From JAGRGG01 sp965217265 (GTDB lineage: Bacteria; Pseudomonadota; Alphaproteobacteria; Geminicoccales; Geminicoccaceae), in assembly GCA_965217265.1 (NCBI GenBank), contig CBDCHP010000018.1, forward strand, positions 124,001-188,000: a DNA stretch of 64,000 nucleotides, in the 5' to 3' direction. This document shows positions 26,752-35,796 of the stretch, one piece after another. The translations under genes and the position numbers were made by a program. Every line of letters starts with the position of its first letter. Within the stretch, counting starts at the first letter, position 1. The notes beneath the pieces were generated by a model that saw only the letters and a program-made list of their open reading frames with translations, was not told the origin of the DNA and ran no database searches.

Positions 26752-27183
26752 TCAGCCCTCCACCACTTCGAGGCCCATCGAGCGGGCCGAGCCGGCGATC
26801 ATCTGCGCCGCCTGGTCGATATCGAAGGCGTTCATGTCCTTCATCTTCGCTTCGGCGATCTCGCGGCACTGCGCCTTCGTCACCCGGCCGGAAATCGTCT
26901 TGCCCGGCGTCTGCGAGCCTTTCTGTAACCCTGCCGCCTTCTTCAAGAAGTAGGTCACCGGCGGCGTCTTGGTGACGAAGGTGAAGGTGCGATCGGCAAA
27001 CGCCGTGATGACGACCGGGATCGGCATGCCCGGCTCCATGCCCTGCGTCTGGGCGTTGAAGGTCTTGCAGAACTCCATGATGTTGAGGCCGCGCTGACCG
27101 AGCGCGGGGCCGATCGGCGGCGAGGGGTTCGCCTTGCCGGCCGGCACCTGCAGCTTGATGTACCCAGTAACTTTTTTTGCCAT
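26752..27183 (-). CDS. rplK: 50S ribosomal protein L11
   Basis: L11 binds the GTPase-centre rRNA and is needed for RelA-dependent sensing of uncharged tRNA. The 143-residue protein begins MAKKVTGYIKLQVPAGKANP with the proline-rich PSPPIGPALGQRGLNIMEF loop and ends with the GSARSMGLEVVEG segment. Start ATG 27183 is chosen by family fit; an upstream in-frame start would add 8 unrelated residues. It follows nusG after 104 bases. Confidence 0.97.
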   Translation of the reverse strand: MAKKVTGYIKLQVPAGKANPSPPIGPALGQRGLNIMEFCKTFNAQTQGMEPGMPIPVVITAFADRTFTFVTKTPPVTYFLKKAAGLQKGSQTPGKTISGRVTKAQCREIAEAKMKDMNAFDIDQAAQMIAGSARSMGLEVVEG

Positions 27184-27287
27184 GCTTGCTCCAGCTTCGC
27201 GGTTCAAGCGCCGAAGGGTCGTCCCTTGGCTCCCGCAACGGGCCGAACGGTCGGACCGCCCGACACAGATACTCCGTCGTGTTGACG

Positions 27288-27818
27288 CTAGATGCGCTCG
27301 ACCTGCGCGTATTCAAGCTCGACCGGCGTCGAGCGGCCGAAGATCGAGACCGACACCTTGACGCGGTTCTTGTGCTCCTCGACCTCCTCGACCACCGCCT
27401 CGAACGAGGTGAACGGCCCGTCGGTGACGCGCACGCGATCGCCGATGAGGAAGGTGACCGACATCTTGGGGTGCTCGACCCCCTCTTGCACCTGGCTCAA
27501 GATGCGTTCGGCCTCGGCGTCGGGGATCGCCTGCGGCCGACCGCCGCCGCCTAAAAACCCCGTCACCTTGGCGGTGTTGCGCACGAGCGATTCGGTCTCG
27601 TCGTTCAACTGCATCTTGACCAGCACGTAGCCGGGAAAGAACTTGCGGTCGGTCGAGACCTTCTTGCCGCGGCGGACCTCGATTACCTCCTCCGAGGGCA
27701 CCATGAGCTCCTCGAACAGTTCGGCGATGCCCTTCTGCTCGGCCTGCTCTTGCAGGCTCTCCTTCACCTTCTTCTCGAAGCCCGAGTAGACGTGGATGAT
27801 GTACCAGCGCGCCGCCAT
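27288..27818 (-). CDS. nusG: Transcription termination/antitermination protein NusG
   Basis: NusG binds RNA polymerase and couples it to Rho or, through S10, to the ribosome. The 176-residue protein starts MAARWYIIHVYSGFEKKVKE, contains the RKFFPGYVLVKMQLNDE segment of the NGN domain and a C-terminal KOW domain with GDRVRVTDGPFTSFEAVVEE. Its ATG overlaps the secE stop by one base. Its partners S10 and RNA polymerase are encoded in the same cluster. Confidence 0.97.
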   Translation of the reverse strand: MAARWYIIHVYSGFEKKVKESLQEQAEQKGIAELFEELMVPSEEVIEVRRGKKVSTDRKFFPGYVLVKMQLNDETESLVRNTAKVTGFLGGGGRPQAIPDAEAERILSQVQEGVEHPKMSVTFLIGDRVRVTDGPFTSFEAVVEEVEEHKNRVKVSVSIFGRSTPVELEYAQVERI

Positions 27819-28015
27819 CAGCCGCCGAGCCCCAAGACGAAACGGACGACGTAGCCCAGGATCTGATCGACGAGAAAGAAGAACAGCGCCGCCGCCGCCG
27901 ACATGGCGAGCACGCTGAGGGTGCGCACCGTGAGTTCGCGCCGCGTCGGCCACGTGACCTTGCTGAGTTCCTGGCGCACCTCGCGGATGAACTGCGCCGG
28001 CGACGTCTTCGCCAT
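27818..28015 (-). CDS. secE: Protein translocase subunit SecE
   Basis: SecE is the clamp subunit of the SecYEG channel. The 65-residue protein is the short single-span form: an amphipathic surface helix (FIREVRQELSKVTWPTRREL) with the conserved WPTR motif, then one transmembrane segment. The start is ATG 28015; a TTG two codons upstream is also possible. It lies between tRNA-Trp and nusG, the usual bacterial order. Confidence 0.95.
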   Translation of the reverse strand: MAKTSPAQFIREVRQELSKVTWPTRRELTVRTLSVLAMSAAAALFFFLVDQILGYVVRFVLGLGG

Positions 28016-28044
28016 CTTCAAGCTATCCTAACTGCCCGTGCGGT

Positions 28045-28120
28045 TGGCAGGAGTGGAGGGACTCGAACCCACAACCCCCGGTTTTGGAGACCGGTGCTCT
28101 GCCAATTGAGCTACACTCCT
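28045..28120 (-). tRNA. tRNA-Trp (anticodon CCA)
   Basis: The minus-strand sequence folds into a cloverleaf with acceptor AGGAGTG/CACTCCT, a GGTTCGAGTC T-loop and anticodon loop CTCCAAA giving CCA. The 3' CCA is encoded. It sits between tuf copy 2 and secE, as in many proteobacteria. Confidence 0.97.
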
Positions 28121-28124
28121 GTGT

Positions 28125-28179
28125 CCGCCTTCGGCCGTTTGACCGATAGACGAAGGCGGCGGCCACTCATGGCCGCCGC
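28125..28179 (-). other. Two mutually exclusive hairpins between tuf copy 2 and tRNA-Trp
   Basis: A 10-bp stem (GCGGCGGCCA with TGGCCGCCGC, loop TGAG on the minus strand, 28156-28179) shares bases 28156-28159 with a 9-bp stem joining 28125-28133 and 28151-28159. Both cannot form at once. Neither has a T-run. A role in separating tRNA-Trp from the tuf mRNA is plausible but is inference. Confidence 0.5.
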
Positions 28180-28252
28180 ACAATCTTTGGCTTCGTAGTG
28201 CGTCGCCGGCCGCAAGGCAAGGCCCTTTGGCGCCGCCCGACATCGGCAAAGC

Positions 28253-29443
<1,191 letters not shown>

Positions 29444-29499
29444 CTGCTGGGTTCCTAGATCTAACCTTAGTCGGGGAGGGGGATGTCGCCCAAATGCGT

Positions 29500-29573
<74 letters not shown>

Positions 29574-29607
29574 TCGATCATCGCGCCTCGCCCATGTGGT
29601 GCCGTCG

Positions 29608-29693
29608 TGGTGGAGGGGGTAGGATTCGAACCTACGTAGACGTACGCCGGCAGATTTACAGTCTGCTGCCTTTAACCACTCGGCCACCCCTCC
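29608..29693 (-). tRNA. tRNA-Tyr (anticodon GTA)
   Basis: This is a class II tRNA of 86 bases with a long variable arm, acceptor GGAGGGG with a pairing 3' strand, anticodon loop CTGTAAA giving GTA, and an encoded CCA. It is the promoter-proximal member of the tRNA-Tyr, tRNA-Gly, tuf unit. Confidence 0.97.
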
Positions 29694-29732
29694 GCTTTGG
29701 CACCCGAACGACACCGGGGGCGAGAGCCGCGC

Positions 29733-29762
29733 GGAATATGGCCAAACTTGGGCCCGTGTCAA
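29733..29762 (-). promoter_or_regulatory. Promoter for tRNA-Tyr, tRNA-Gly and tuf copy 2
   Basis: On the minus strand a perfect TTGACA (29762-29757) is followed after 18 bases by TATTCC (29738-29733), about 40 bases before the tRNA-Tyr 5' end. It lies in the divergent gap with rlmB, whose ATG at 29776 is 14 bases away on the other strand. Confidence 0.6.
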
Positions 29763-29775
29763 CCGATTAGGGACG

Positions 29776-30615
29776 ATGAAACCGACCGATCCCCGCCGCC
29801 GCCCTTCGCCACCCGCGCGCCGGAACGCCGACGGCGCACCCTTCGACCGACCGCGGCGCGGCGGCGACCGATCGGCGCCCCGGTCCGGGGGCAAATCCAA
29901 CAGCCTGTGGTTGTACGGCCTGCACGCGGTGCGGGCGGCGCTCGACAACCCCTGCCGCACGGTGCACCAACTGCTCGCCACCGAGGCCGGGCTGCGGGCG
30001 TTGGGGCCGGCAGCCGAACGCCGGGGCCTGCAGGTCGTGCCGGGCGAGCCCGAGGCAATCGCGCGGCCCCTGTCCCCCGATGCCACGCACCAGGGGGTGG
30101 CGCTGCACGCCGCCCCCCTGCCGCCCTTGGACCTGGACCGCGTACTGGCCGAGCAGCCCGCTTGCAGCACCCTCCTCCTCCTCGACCAAGTGACCGACCC
30201 GCGCAACTTCGGCGCCATCCTGCGCAGCAGTGCCGCCTTGGGCGTGGCCGCCGTCGTCGTGCCCGAGCGCCGCAGCGCCGACCTCCTCTCCGGCGTCGCC
30301 GCCAAGGCCGCCTCGGGCGCCCTCGACCTCGTGCCGATCGTGGAAGTCGTCAACCTCGCCCGGGCGATCGGGCGGATCAAGGCGGCCGGCTACTGGGTCT
30401 CGGGCCTGGACGGCGACGCCCCGCGCCCGATCGAGGCGAGCCCGCCCGCCGAACGCCGCGCCGTCGTCCTCGGCTCGGAGGGCTCAGGCTTGCGCCGCCT
30501 CGTCGGCGAGGCCTGCGACGAGACCCTCAAGATCCCGATCGACCCCCGCATGGAGAGTCTCAACGTCGCCACCGCGGCGGCCGTGGCGCTCTACGCGCTC
30601 AAGGTCCGTGGTTGA
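29776..30615 (+). CDS. rlmB: 23S rRNA (guanosine-2'-O-)-methyltransferase, RlmB/TrmH family
   Basis: The product is a SpoU/TrmH-type SPOUT methyltransferase that uses S-adenosylmethionine to 2'-O-methylate an rRNA or tRNA guanosine. The 279-residue protein has an arginine- and proline-rich leader of about 40 residues, a substrate-binding domain, and the three SPOUT motifs DPRNFGAILRSS (near 140), VLGSEGSGL (near 231) and MESLNVATAAA (near 259). RlmB is the likeliest subgroup because of the N-terminal substrate domain, but TrmH paralogues cannot be excluded. A palindromic repeat begins inside its stop codon. Confidence 0.88.
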   Translation: MKPTDPRRRPSPPARRNADGAPFDRPRRGGDRSAPRSGGKSNSLWLYGLHAVRAALDNPCRTVHQLLATEAGLRALGPAAERRGLQVVPGEPEAIARPLSPDATHQGVALHAAPLPPLDLDRVLAEQPACSTLLLLDQVTDPRNFGAILRSSAALGVAAVVVPERRSADLLSGVAAKAASGALDLVPIVEVVNLARAIGRIKAAGYWVSGLDGDAPRPIEASPPAERRAVVLGSEGSGLRRLVGEACDETLKIPIDPRMESLNVATAAAVALYALKVRG

Positions 30616-30755
30616 ACGCTTCGCGTTGCGCTCGCCGCGCGGGCTTTTTCTCTTCTTTTTTATCTTTTGTCCGAGGCTGGCCCTCGGTGCCCTGGTTAGC
30701 CTCCTACGTTAACCCTGGCAAAAAAAGCCCGCGCGGCAGCGCACGCGAAGCGTTC
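30614..30755 (+). repeat. Palindromic intergenic element, copy A
   Basis: The element has terminal inverted repeats of about 36 bases. Both ends read inward GAACGCTTCGCGT then a GC-rich block CGCGCGGGC and a T-rich tract. It encloses an asymmetric core with an inner CCGAGG/CCTCGG hairpin. It starts in the rlmB stop codon and ends 48 bases before tRNA-Thr. The core is in the opposite orientation to copies B and C. Confidence 0.85.
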
Positions 30756-30802
30756 ACAAGATCTTGCCGCACCAACGCTATCCCGTTACGTAATCGCCTG
30801 CG

Positions 30803-30877
30803 GCCGGTGTAGCTCAGCGGTAGAGCGTCCGCCTTGTAAGCGGAGGGTCGGGGGTTCAATTCCCTCCGCCGGCACCA
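30803..30877 (+). tRNA. tRNA-Thr (anticodon TGT)
   Basis: The cloverleaf on the plus strand has acceptor GCCGGTG pairing with CGCCGGC (one G-T pair), anticodon loop CTTGTAA giving TGT, T-loop GGTTCAATTC, and an encoded CCA at 30875-30877. It stands alone after rlmB and repeat copy A. Confidence 0.97.
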
Positions 30878-30937
30878 AGCCTCACATCCGCGTCATTCGC
30901 GCGCTTGGCCCTGGGCCGCACGACGGCCCGGCGCTAG

Positions 30938-30979
30938 ATAAGGCCGCGCCATGCACAAATAAGGCCGCGCCATGCACAA
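30938..30979 (+). repeat. Perfect 21-bp tandem repeat upstream of the ABC binding-protein gene
   Basis: The unit ATAAGGCCGCGCCATGCACAA occurs twice without a gap at 30938-30958 and 30959-30979. It ends directly before the GGAGG ribosome-binding site of the gene starting at 30991. Each copy contains an ATG; the first opens the mini-frame Met-His-Lys-stop. Two helical turns per unit would suit a tandem operator, but no regulator is known. Confidence 0.8.
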
Positions 30980-30990
30980 AGGAGGCTTGC

Positions 30991-32172
30991 TTGCGAACGC
31001 TGCTGATTGTCCTCGCCCTGATCTTGTCCCCGATCGCGCCGCGCGCGGCCGGCTTCGACGCCAAAATCGCGGCGGCGAAGGGCGAGACGGTCGATTTCTT
31101 CGCCTGGGGCGGCTCATCCGCGATCAACGACTACATCGCCTGGGTCGCGAAAGAGGTCGAGGCCCGCTACGGCATCGAGCTTCGCCACGTCAAGCTGGAG
31201 AACACCGCCGACGCCGTGGCGCAGGTCCTGGCCGAGAAGACCGCCGGCCGCCTCGACGGCGGCACGATCGACTTGGTCTGGATCAACGGCGAGAACTTCA
31301 GCGCAATGAAGGCAAATGACCTTCTCTACGGCCCGTTCGCCTTCGACTTGCCGAACTTCGCCCTGATCGACACGCAAGCTAACCCGACGACGCTGGTCGA
31401 CTTCACCGTGCCGACCGAGGGCTACGAATCGCCCTGGGGCTCGGCCCAGTTCGTCCTCATCCACGACGAGGCGGCGACGCCGAACCCGCCGCGCACGATC
31501 GAGGGCTTTGGGACGTGGATTGAGGCCAACCCCGGCCGCTTCACCTTCCCGGCCCCGCCCGACTTCATCGGCACGACCTTCTTGAAGCATCTGATGCTGG
31601 CCCTCCTGCCCGAAATCGATTTCAGCGCCCCGCCGCCGGCCGACGCCAAGGCGGTGCTGGCCCCCGTCGCCGCGTGGCTGGACGAGCACCGCGACGCGCT
31701 GTGGCGTCAGGGCACGTCCTACCCGACTAACGGCCCGGGGCTGCACCAACTCTTCGAGGACAACTCGGTCGATTTCAGCTTCGCCTTCAACCCGGCCGAG
31801 GCCGCGACCTACGTCCGGGACGGCCGCTTCCCGGAAACAACGCGGAGCTACGTCTTGGACGGCGGCACGATCACCAACACCCACTTCGTCGCCATCCCGT
31901 TCAATGCTAACGACGCGGCGGGGGCCGAGGTCGTGGCGAACTTCCTCCTCTCGCCCGAGGCGCAAGCGAAGAAGCAGGACCCCTCCGGCTGGGGCGACTT
32001 CACCGTGCTCGCCCCCGACCGCCTGACGCCCGAGGACCGCGGGCGCTTCGAGGCCCTGGAGCGCCACCCGGCGACGCCCTCGCCCGAGGAATTGCGCCCG
32101 GCCCTGAACGAGCCGCACCCCGGCTGGGTGACGGCGCTGGAGAACCTCTGGCTCGAACGCTACGGCGGCTGA
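30991..32172 (+). CDS. ABC transporter substrate-binding protein, YnjB-like
   Basis: The 393-residue protein resembles YnjB-type periplasmic binding proteins. It has a cleavable signal peptide (RTLLIVLALILSPIAPRAA), then a FFAWGGSSAINDYIAW segment, a LVWINGENF segment, and the usual bilobal length. The TTG at 30991 is chosen as start because a perfect GGAGG lies 5 bases upstream. Its permease and ATPase partners are at 34159-36437 on the same strand, but an opposite-strand amidohydrolase gene separates them. The substrate is unknown; the family is variously linked to thiamine or sulfonate-like compounds without firm proof. Confidence 0.8.
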   Translation: MRTLLIVLALILSPIAPRAAGFDAKIAAAKGETVDFFAWGGSSAINDYIAWVAKEVEARYGIELRHVKLENTADAVAQVLAEKTAGRLDGGTIDLVWINGENFSAMKANDLLYGPFAFDLPNFALIDTQANPTTLVDFTVPTEGYESPWGSAQFVLIHDEAATPNPPRTIEGFGTWIEANPGRFTFPAPPDFIGTTFLKHLMLALLPEIDFSAPPPADAKAVLAPVAAWLDEHRDALWRQGTSYPTNGPGLHQLFEDNSVDFSFAFNPAEAATYVRDGRFPETTRSYVLDGGTITNTHFVAIPFNANDAAGAEVVANFLLSPEAQAKKQDPSGWGDFTVLAPDRLTPEDRGRFEALERHPATPSPEELRPALNEPHPGWVTALENLWLERYGG

Positions 32173-32203
32173 GCCGCCTTCGATGCCCCGGTCCGGTTCG
32201 TCG

Positions 32204-33976
32204 TCACTGGCCCTCGAAATGCCGCGCGACGATGCTCTTCGTCGCGCCCTCGAACACCGTCTCGCCGCCGACGATGGTTTCCAGCACCTCGATGTCCTTG
32301 ATCTTCATCGGGTCGAGATGCCCCACCGACAAGGGATTGTCGGAGAGGATGACGAAGTCGGCGAGCTTGCCCGGCTCAATCGTGCCCTTGATGTCCTCCT
32401 CGAAGAACTGCCAAGCCGGATCGATGGTGATCGCCTTCATCGCCTTGTAGGGCGTGATCCGCTGGTCGGCGCCGATGGTGTCGCCGCTCGTCGAGGTGCG
32501 GTTGACCGAGGACCAGATCATCTGGATGCCGTCGATCGGGGTGACGTAGGTATCGGTGTGGGTCGAAAAGCGAAGCCCGTGCTCCAGCGCGCCTTTGAGC
32601 GGGCTCATGTGCGCGGCGCGGTGGGGGCCGAAGAAGACGTTCTTGTGCCGGTCGCCCCAGTAGAACGTGTGGCCGATGAAGAAGCTCGGCGAGATGCCAA
32701 GCGCCGCCATCTGCGCCAACTGGTCGGGGCGGCTGAACTGGGCGTGGATGATGCCGTGGCGGGCGTCCTCGCGCGGGTGGGCCTTTTGCGCTGCGGCGTA
32801 GGCGTCGATCACGTCCTGGATGCCCTGGTCGCCGTTGCCGTGGACGGTGAGCTGATAACCTTCTCGGTGCAGCGTCTCGACGATGTCGACGAACTGGTCG
32901 CGGTCGTCCCAGTAGGGAAAGCCGCTGTAGCTCCCGTCGTCCTGCGGCCGCTGGGTGGTGTAGGGCTGGCTGAAATTGGCGGTGTAGCCCTGCGGCGAGC
33001 CGTCGATGGTGAACTTGACCGGCCCTTGGACCAGCATCCGCGCGCCGTCGCTCAGATCGCTCCCGGACTGTACGGCGGGGAACTCGTGCACTTCCTCGAC
33101 GCTGCGCACCCGCGGCCAGACATTGACCCGGACCTTCTGCGCCCCGGTCGCAAGCGCCTGCTTGAACAGGTCGATCTGTGCTGCCGAGGTCAGGTTGTCG
33201 GCCGCGGTGGTGAACCCCGCCGCCGCCCACATGCCCGAGCCGTTGGCGATGCCCTCGACCCATTCCTCCTCGGTGATCTCGGGGATCAGCGCGTCGAGCA
33301 GGCCGCGCGCGTTGCCCTCCATCACGCCCGTCGGCTCGCCGTCATCGCCCTTCTCGATCCGGCCGCCGTCCGGGTTGGGCGTCGTCGCGGTGATCTCGGC
33401 CATCTCCAAGGCTTTGGAGTTGCCGACGGCGAGGTGGCCCGAGATGTGGCTGATAACGACGGGAACCTCGGTCGAGACCCGATCGAGGTCGTCGCGCGTC
33501 GGGTGGCGCATCTCGGCGAGCAGGGTGTCGTCGTAGCCCATGCCGGTGATGACCTCGCCCGCGCCCGCGCCCGCGCCCTCGGCCCGCTCCTTGAGCTTGG
33601 CGACGAGCGCGTCGATGCCGGTGATCTCGCCGATCGGCGGCGGGTTCAGATCGACGCGGCTCAGCGAATAGGTGCCCGTGACCAGAAAATGGCTGTGCCC
33701 GTCGACGAAGCCGGGCATCATCGTGTGGCCCTTCAGATCGACCCGCTCGGTCGCGTCGCCCGCCAGCGCCTCGATCGTGCGCCGCCGATCGACGGCGACG
33801 ATCTCGCCGTCCTTGATCGCCACCGCCTCGGCGAACAGACTAGAGTCGTTCATCGTGACGATGGGGCCGCCGAAGAAGATCTTGTCGGGGGTTTGGCCGG
33901 AGTCCTGGGCGAGAGCCGCGCCCGCGCCTATGAGCGGCAGCGTCACGGCAAAGGTCAGGAGACGGTTCGTAGGCAT
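32204..33976 (-). CDS. Amidohydrolase family 3 protein (YtcJ-like), exported
   Basis: This is a metal-dependent amidohydrolase of the YtcJ type with an N-terminal signal peptide ending near ALAQD, so it probably acts in the periplasm. The 590 residues show the metal-binding GFVDGHSHF motif (HxH) near 95, TVHGNGDQGI and GIIHAQFSRP for the later metal histidines, and STHTDTYVTP towards the end, then a C-terminal strand domain (GKLADFVILSDNP). The substrate cannot be told from sequence. It lies convergent to the YnjB-like gene and divergent from the permease gene, so it interrupts what is normally one transport operon. Confidence 0.85.
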   Translation of the reverse strand: MPTNRLLTFAVTLPLIGAGAALAQDSGQTPDKIFFGGPIVTMNDSSLFAEAVAIKDGEIVAVDRRRTIEALAGDATERVDLKGHTMMPGFVDGHSHFLVTGTYSLSRVDLNPPPIGEITGIDALVAKLKERAEGAGAGAGEVITGMGYDDTLLAEMRHPTRDDLDRVSTEVPVVISHISGHLAVGNSKALEMAEITATTPNPDGGRIEKGDDGEPTGVMEGNARGLLDALIPEITEEEWVEGIANGSGMWAAAGFTTAADNLTSAAQIDLFKQALATGAQKVRVNVWPRVRSVEEVHEFPAVQSGSDLSDGARMLVQGPVKFTIDGSPQGYTANFSQPYTTQRPQDDGSYSGFPYWDDRDQFVDIVETLHREGYQLTVHGNGDQGIQDVIDAYAAAQKAHPREDARHGIIHAQFSRPDQLAQMAALGISPSFFIGHTFYWGDRHKNVFFGPHRAAHMSPLKGALEHGLRFSTHTDTYVTPIDGIQMIWSSVNRTSTSGDTIGADQRITPYKAMKAITIDPAWQFFEEDIKGTIEPGKLADFVILSDNPLSVGHLDPMKIKDIEVLETIVGGETVFEGATKSIVARHFEGQ

Positions 33977-34158
33977 GGCCTGTCCCTTCTTGATTTCTTC
34001 GATCTTGACGACCTTGAGGCCGGACCAGCCTCGGGTTGCGCGCCCAAGTTGTCAAGCGCGGGCGATGCCGCTATCAGAACGTTATTCCAGGCGATGACCC
34101 CGGGGCGCGGCGCGGGTGCCCCCGCCCGTCGCCACGGCCGGCCGATCCGTCGCGGGCC

Positions 34159-35796
34159 TTGACCCCCGCCTCCCGCCTGCCGCGCTTCCTCCTGGCCCTG
34201 CCGGTCCTTGGCCTGATCGGCGCCGGGTTGGCCGCCGTGCTGCTGCCGGCGGCGGGCATGCTGCCGGCGCTCGGCCTGACGACGCCCTCGCTCGCACCGT
34301 TCTTGGCCTTCTTGAAGACGCCCCACGTGCCCGCCTCGCTCGCCGCCTCGCTGTGGACCGGGGCACTCTCGACGCTGCTGGCGCTGATGCTCGCCTTGTA
34401 CCTCGCCGCCGGGTTCGAGCGCCGCACCGTCTTGCGCTTGCTCCTGCCGCCCATGCTGGCGGTGCCGCACCTGAGCCTCGCGCTCGGGCTCGACACGCTG
34501 TTCGGCCCGGCCGGCTGGCTCGTGCGCCTCCTCTCGCCCTGGGCTACCGGCTTGGTCCGCCCGCCGAACTGGCCCGAGCAACCGTTCCTCGCTGGGCTGC
34601 CGCTCGTCCTCGGCCTCGTCTTGAAGGAGACGCCCTTCTTGCTGCTCGCGGCGGCGGCCGCCCTGCCCGCACTCGGCCTGGAGCGCCAGGGCCGCGTCGC
34701 CGCGGGCCTCGGCTACGGGCCGGTTGAGGCGTGGTGGAAGCTGAGCGTGCCGCGGCTGCTGCCCTACCTGCGCCTCCCCTTGCTCGCGGTCCTGGTCTAC
34801 GGCGTCACCAACGTCGAGATGGCGGCGGTCCTGGGCCCGACGACCCCGCCGCCGCTCAGCCTGCGCCTGTTGCAGGGCTTTCGCGACCCCGACCTCGCCG
34901 CCCGCACCGCCGCCTCGGCCGGCGCCTGCGTCCTGGCGCTTGGCGTCTTCGCCCTCGCCCTGCCGCTCTGCATGGGCCGGCCGTTCATGGCGTTGAGCGC
35001 GCCCTGGCGCCTGCGCGGGCCTAGCGGCCGCCGGGGCCTGTGGACACGAAGCTTAAGCGACGCCGGCACCATCGGCCTCCTCGCCTTTTGGGCGCTCGCG
35101 GGCGCGATGCTGGTCTTGTGGTCGTCGGCCGGCCCCTGGCGCTTCCCGGCCGTCCTGCCCGATCGTCTCGACGCGACCACCTGGACCGGCACGGGCCTCG
35201 ACGGGCTCCTCGGTCTTACGGGCATGACGGCTTTAATTGCGACCGCCGCCGCCGGTCTCGCCGCCCTGCTCGCACTCCTCGAACTCGAAACCCGGCCGCG
35301 CGGGGCGCCGGCGCCCTTTTGGGTCTACCTGCCGCTCCTCTTGCCGCAGATTGCTTTCGTGCCGGGCGTCGGCGTCTTGTACTTGAGCTTGCACCTTGAG
35401 GGGACATTTGCCGCCGTGATCGTGCTGCACGCGCTCATGGCGCTCCCTTATGCCCACCTGTTCCTCGCCGAGGCGCACCGCGGCATCGACCCGCGCTACG
35501 TCATGACCGCGCGCGCGCTGGGGCACGGCCCGCTCGCCGTCTTCTGGCGCGTGCGCCTGCCGCTCCTGCGCCCGGCCCTCCTCGCCTGCCTCGCCGTCGG
35601 CTTCGCGGTCAGCTGCGGCCTCTATTTGCCCACCCTGTTCGCCGGCGCCGGCCGGATCGTCACCCTGCCGGTCGAGGCGCTGGCGCTGGGCTCCGGCGGC
35701 GACCGCCGCCTGATCGCGGCACTGGGCCTCGTCCTGGCGCTGTTGCCGCTCCTCGCCTTCGCCCTTCGGGCGGCCCTGCAACGGGCGTGGCGGTGA
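34159..35796 (+). CDS. ABC transporter permease, two fused permease domains (YnjC-like)
   Basis: The protein is a fused double permease with about twelve hydrophobic segments. Two EAA-type ATPase-docking loops are visible: GLGYGPVEAWWKLSVPRLLP near the first half and ARALGHGPLAVFWRVRLPLL in the second, the arrangement of YnjC. The reading frame is open from 34036, but the first 41 residues look non-coding and no good ribosome-binding site is seen. TTG 34159 is therefore offered as the start, with low certainty. It overlaps the ATPase gene by 10 bases. Its binding protein is encoded at 30991-32172. Confidence 0.82.
   Translation: MTPASRLPRFLLALPVLGLIGAGLAAVLLPAAGMLPALGLTTPSLAPFLAFLKTPHVPASLAASLWTGALSTLLALMLALYLAAGFERRTVLRLLLPPMLAVPHLSLALGLDTLFGPAGWLVRLLSPWATGLVRPPNWPEQPFLAGLPLVLGLVLKETPFLLLAAAAALPALGLERQGRVAAGLGYGPVEAWWKLSVPRLLPYLRLPLLAVLVYGVTNVEMAAVLGPTTPPPLSLRLLQGFRDPDLAARTAASAGACVLALGVFALALPLCMGRPFMALSAPWRLRGPSGRRGLWTRSLSDAGTIGLLAFWALAGAMLVLWSSAGPWRFPAVLPDRLDATTWTGTGLDGLLGLTGMTALIATAAAGLAALLALLELETRPRGAPAPFWVYLPLLLPQIAFVPGVGVLYLSLHLEGTFAAVIVLHALMALPYAHLFLAEAHRGIDPRYVMTARALGHGPLAVFWRVRLPLLRPALLACLAVGFAVSCGLYLPTLFAGAGRIVTLPVEALALGSGGDRRLIAALGLVLALLPLLAFALRAALQRAWR

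Noticed and set aside
30938..30979. Possible CRISPR array
   Set aside because: The two repeat units are directly adjacent with no spacer, and no cas gene is present.
32161..32180. GGCGGC-TGA-GCCGCC hairpin at the end of the binding-protein gene as a terminator
   Set aside because: The stem is only 6 bp, includes the stop codon and is not followed by a T-run on either strand.
34036..34158. N-terminal extension of the ABC permease
   Set aside because: The extra 41 residues lack hydrophobic or family-like sequence, and no ribosome-binding site precedes the TTG at 34036.
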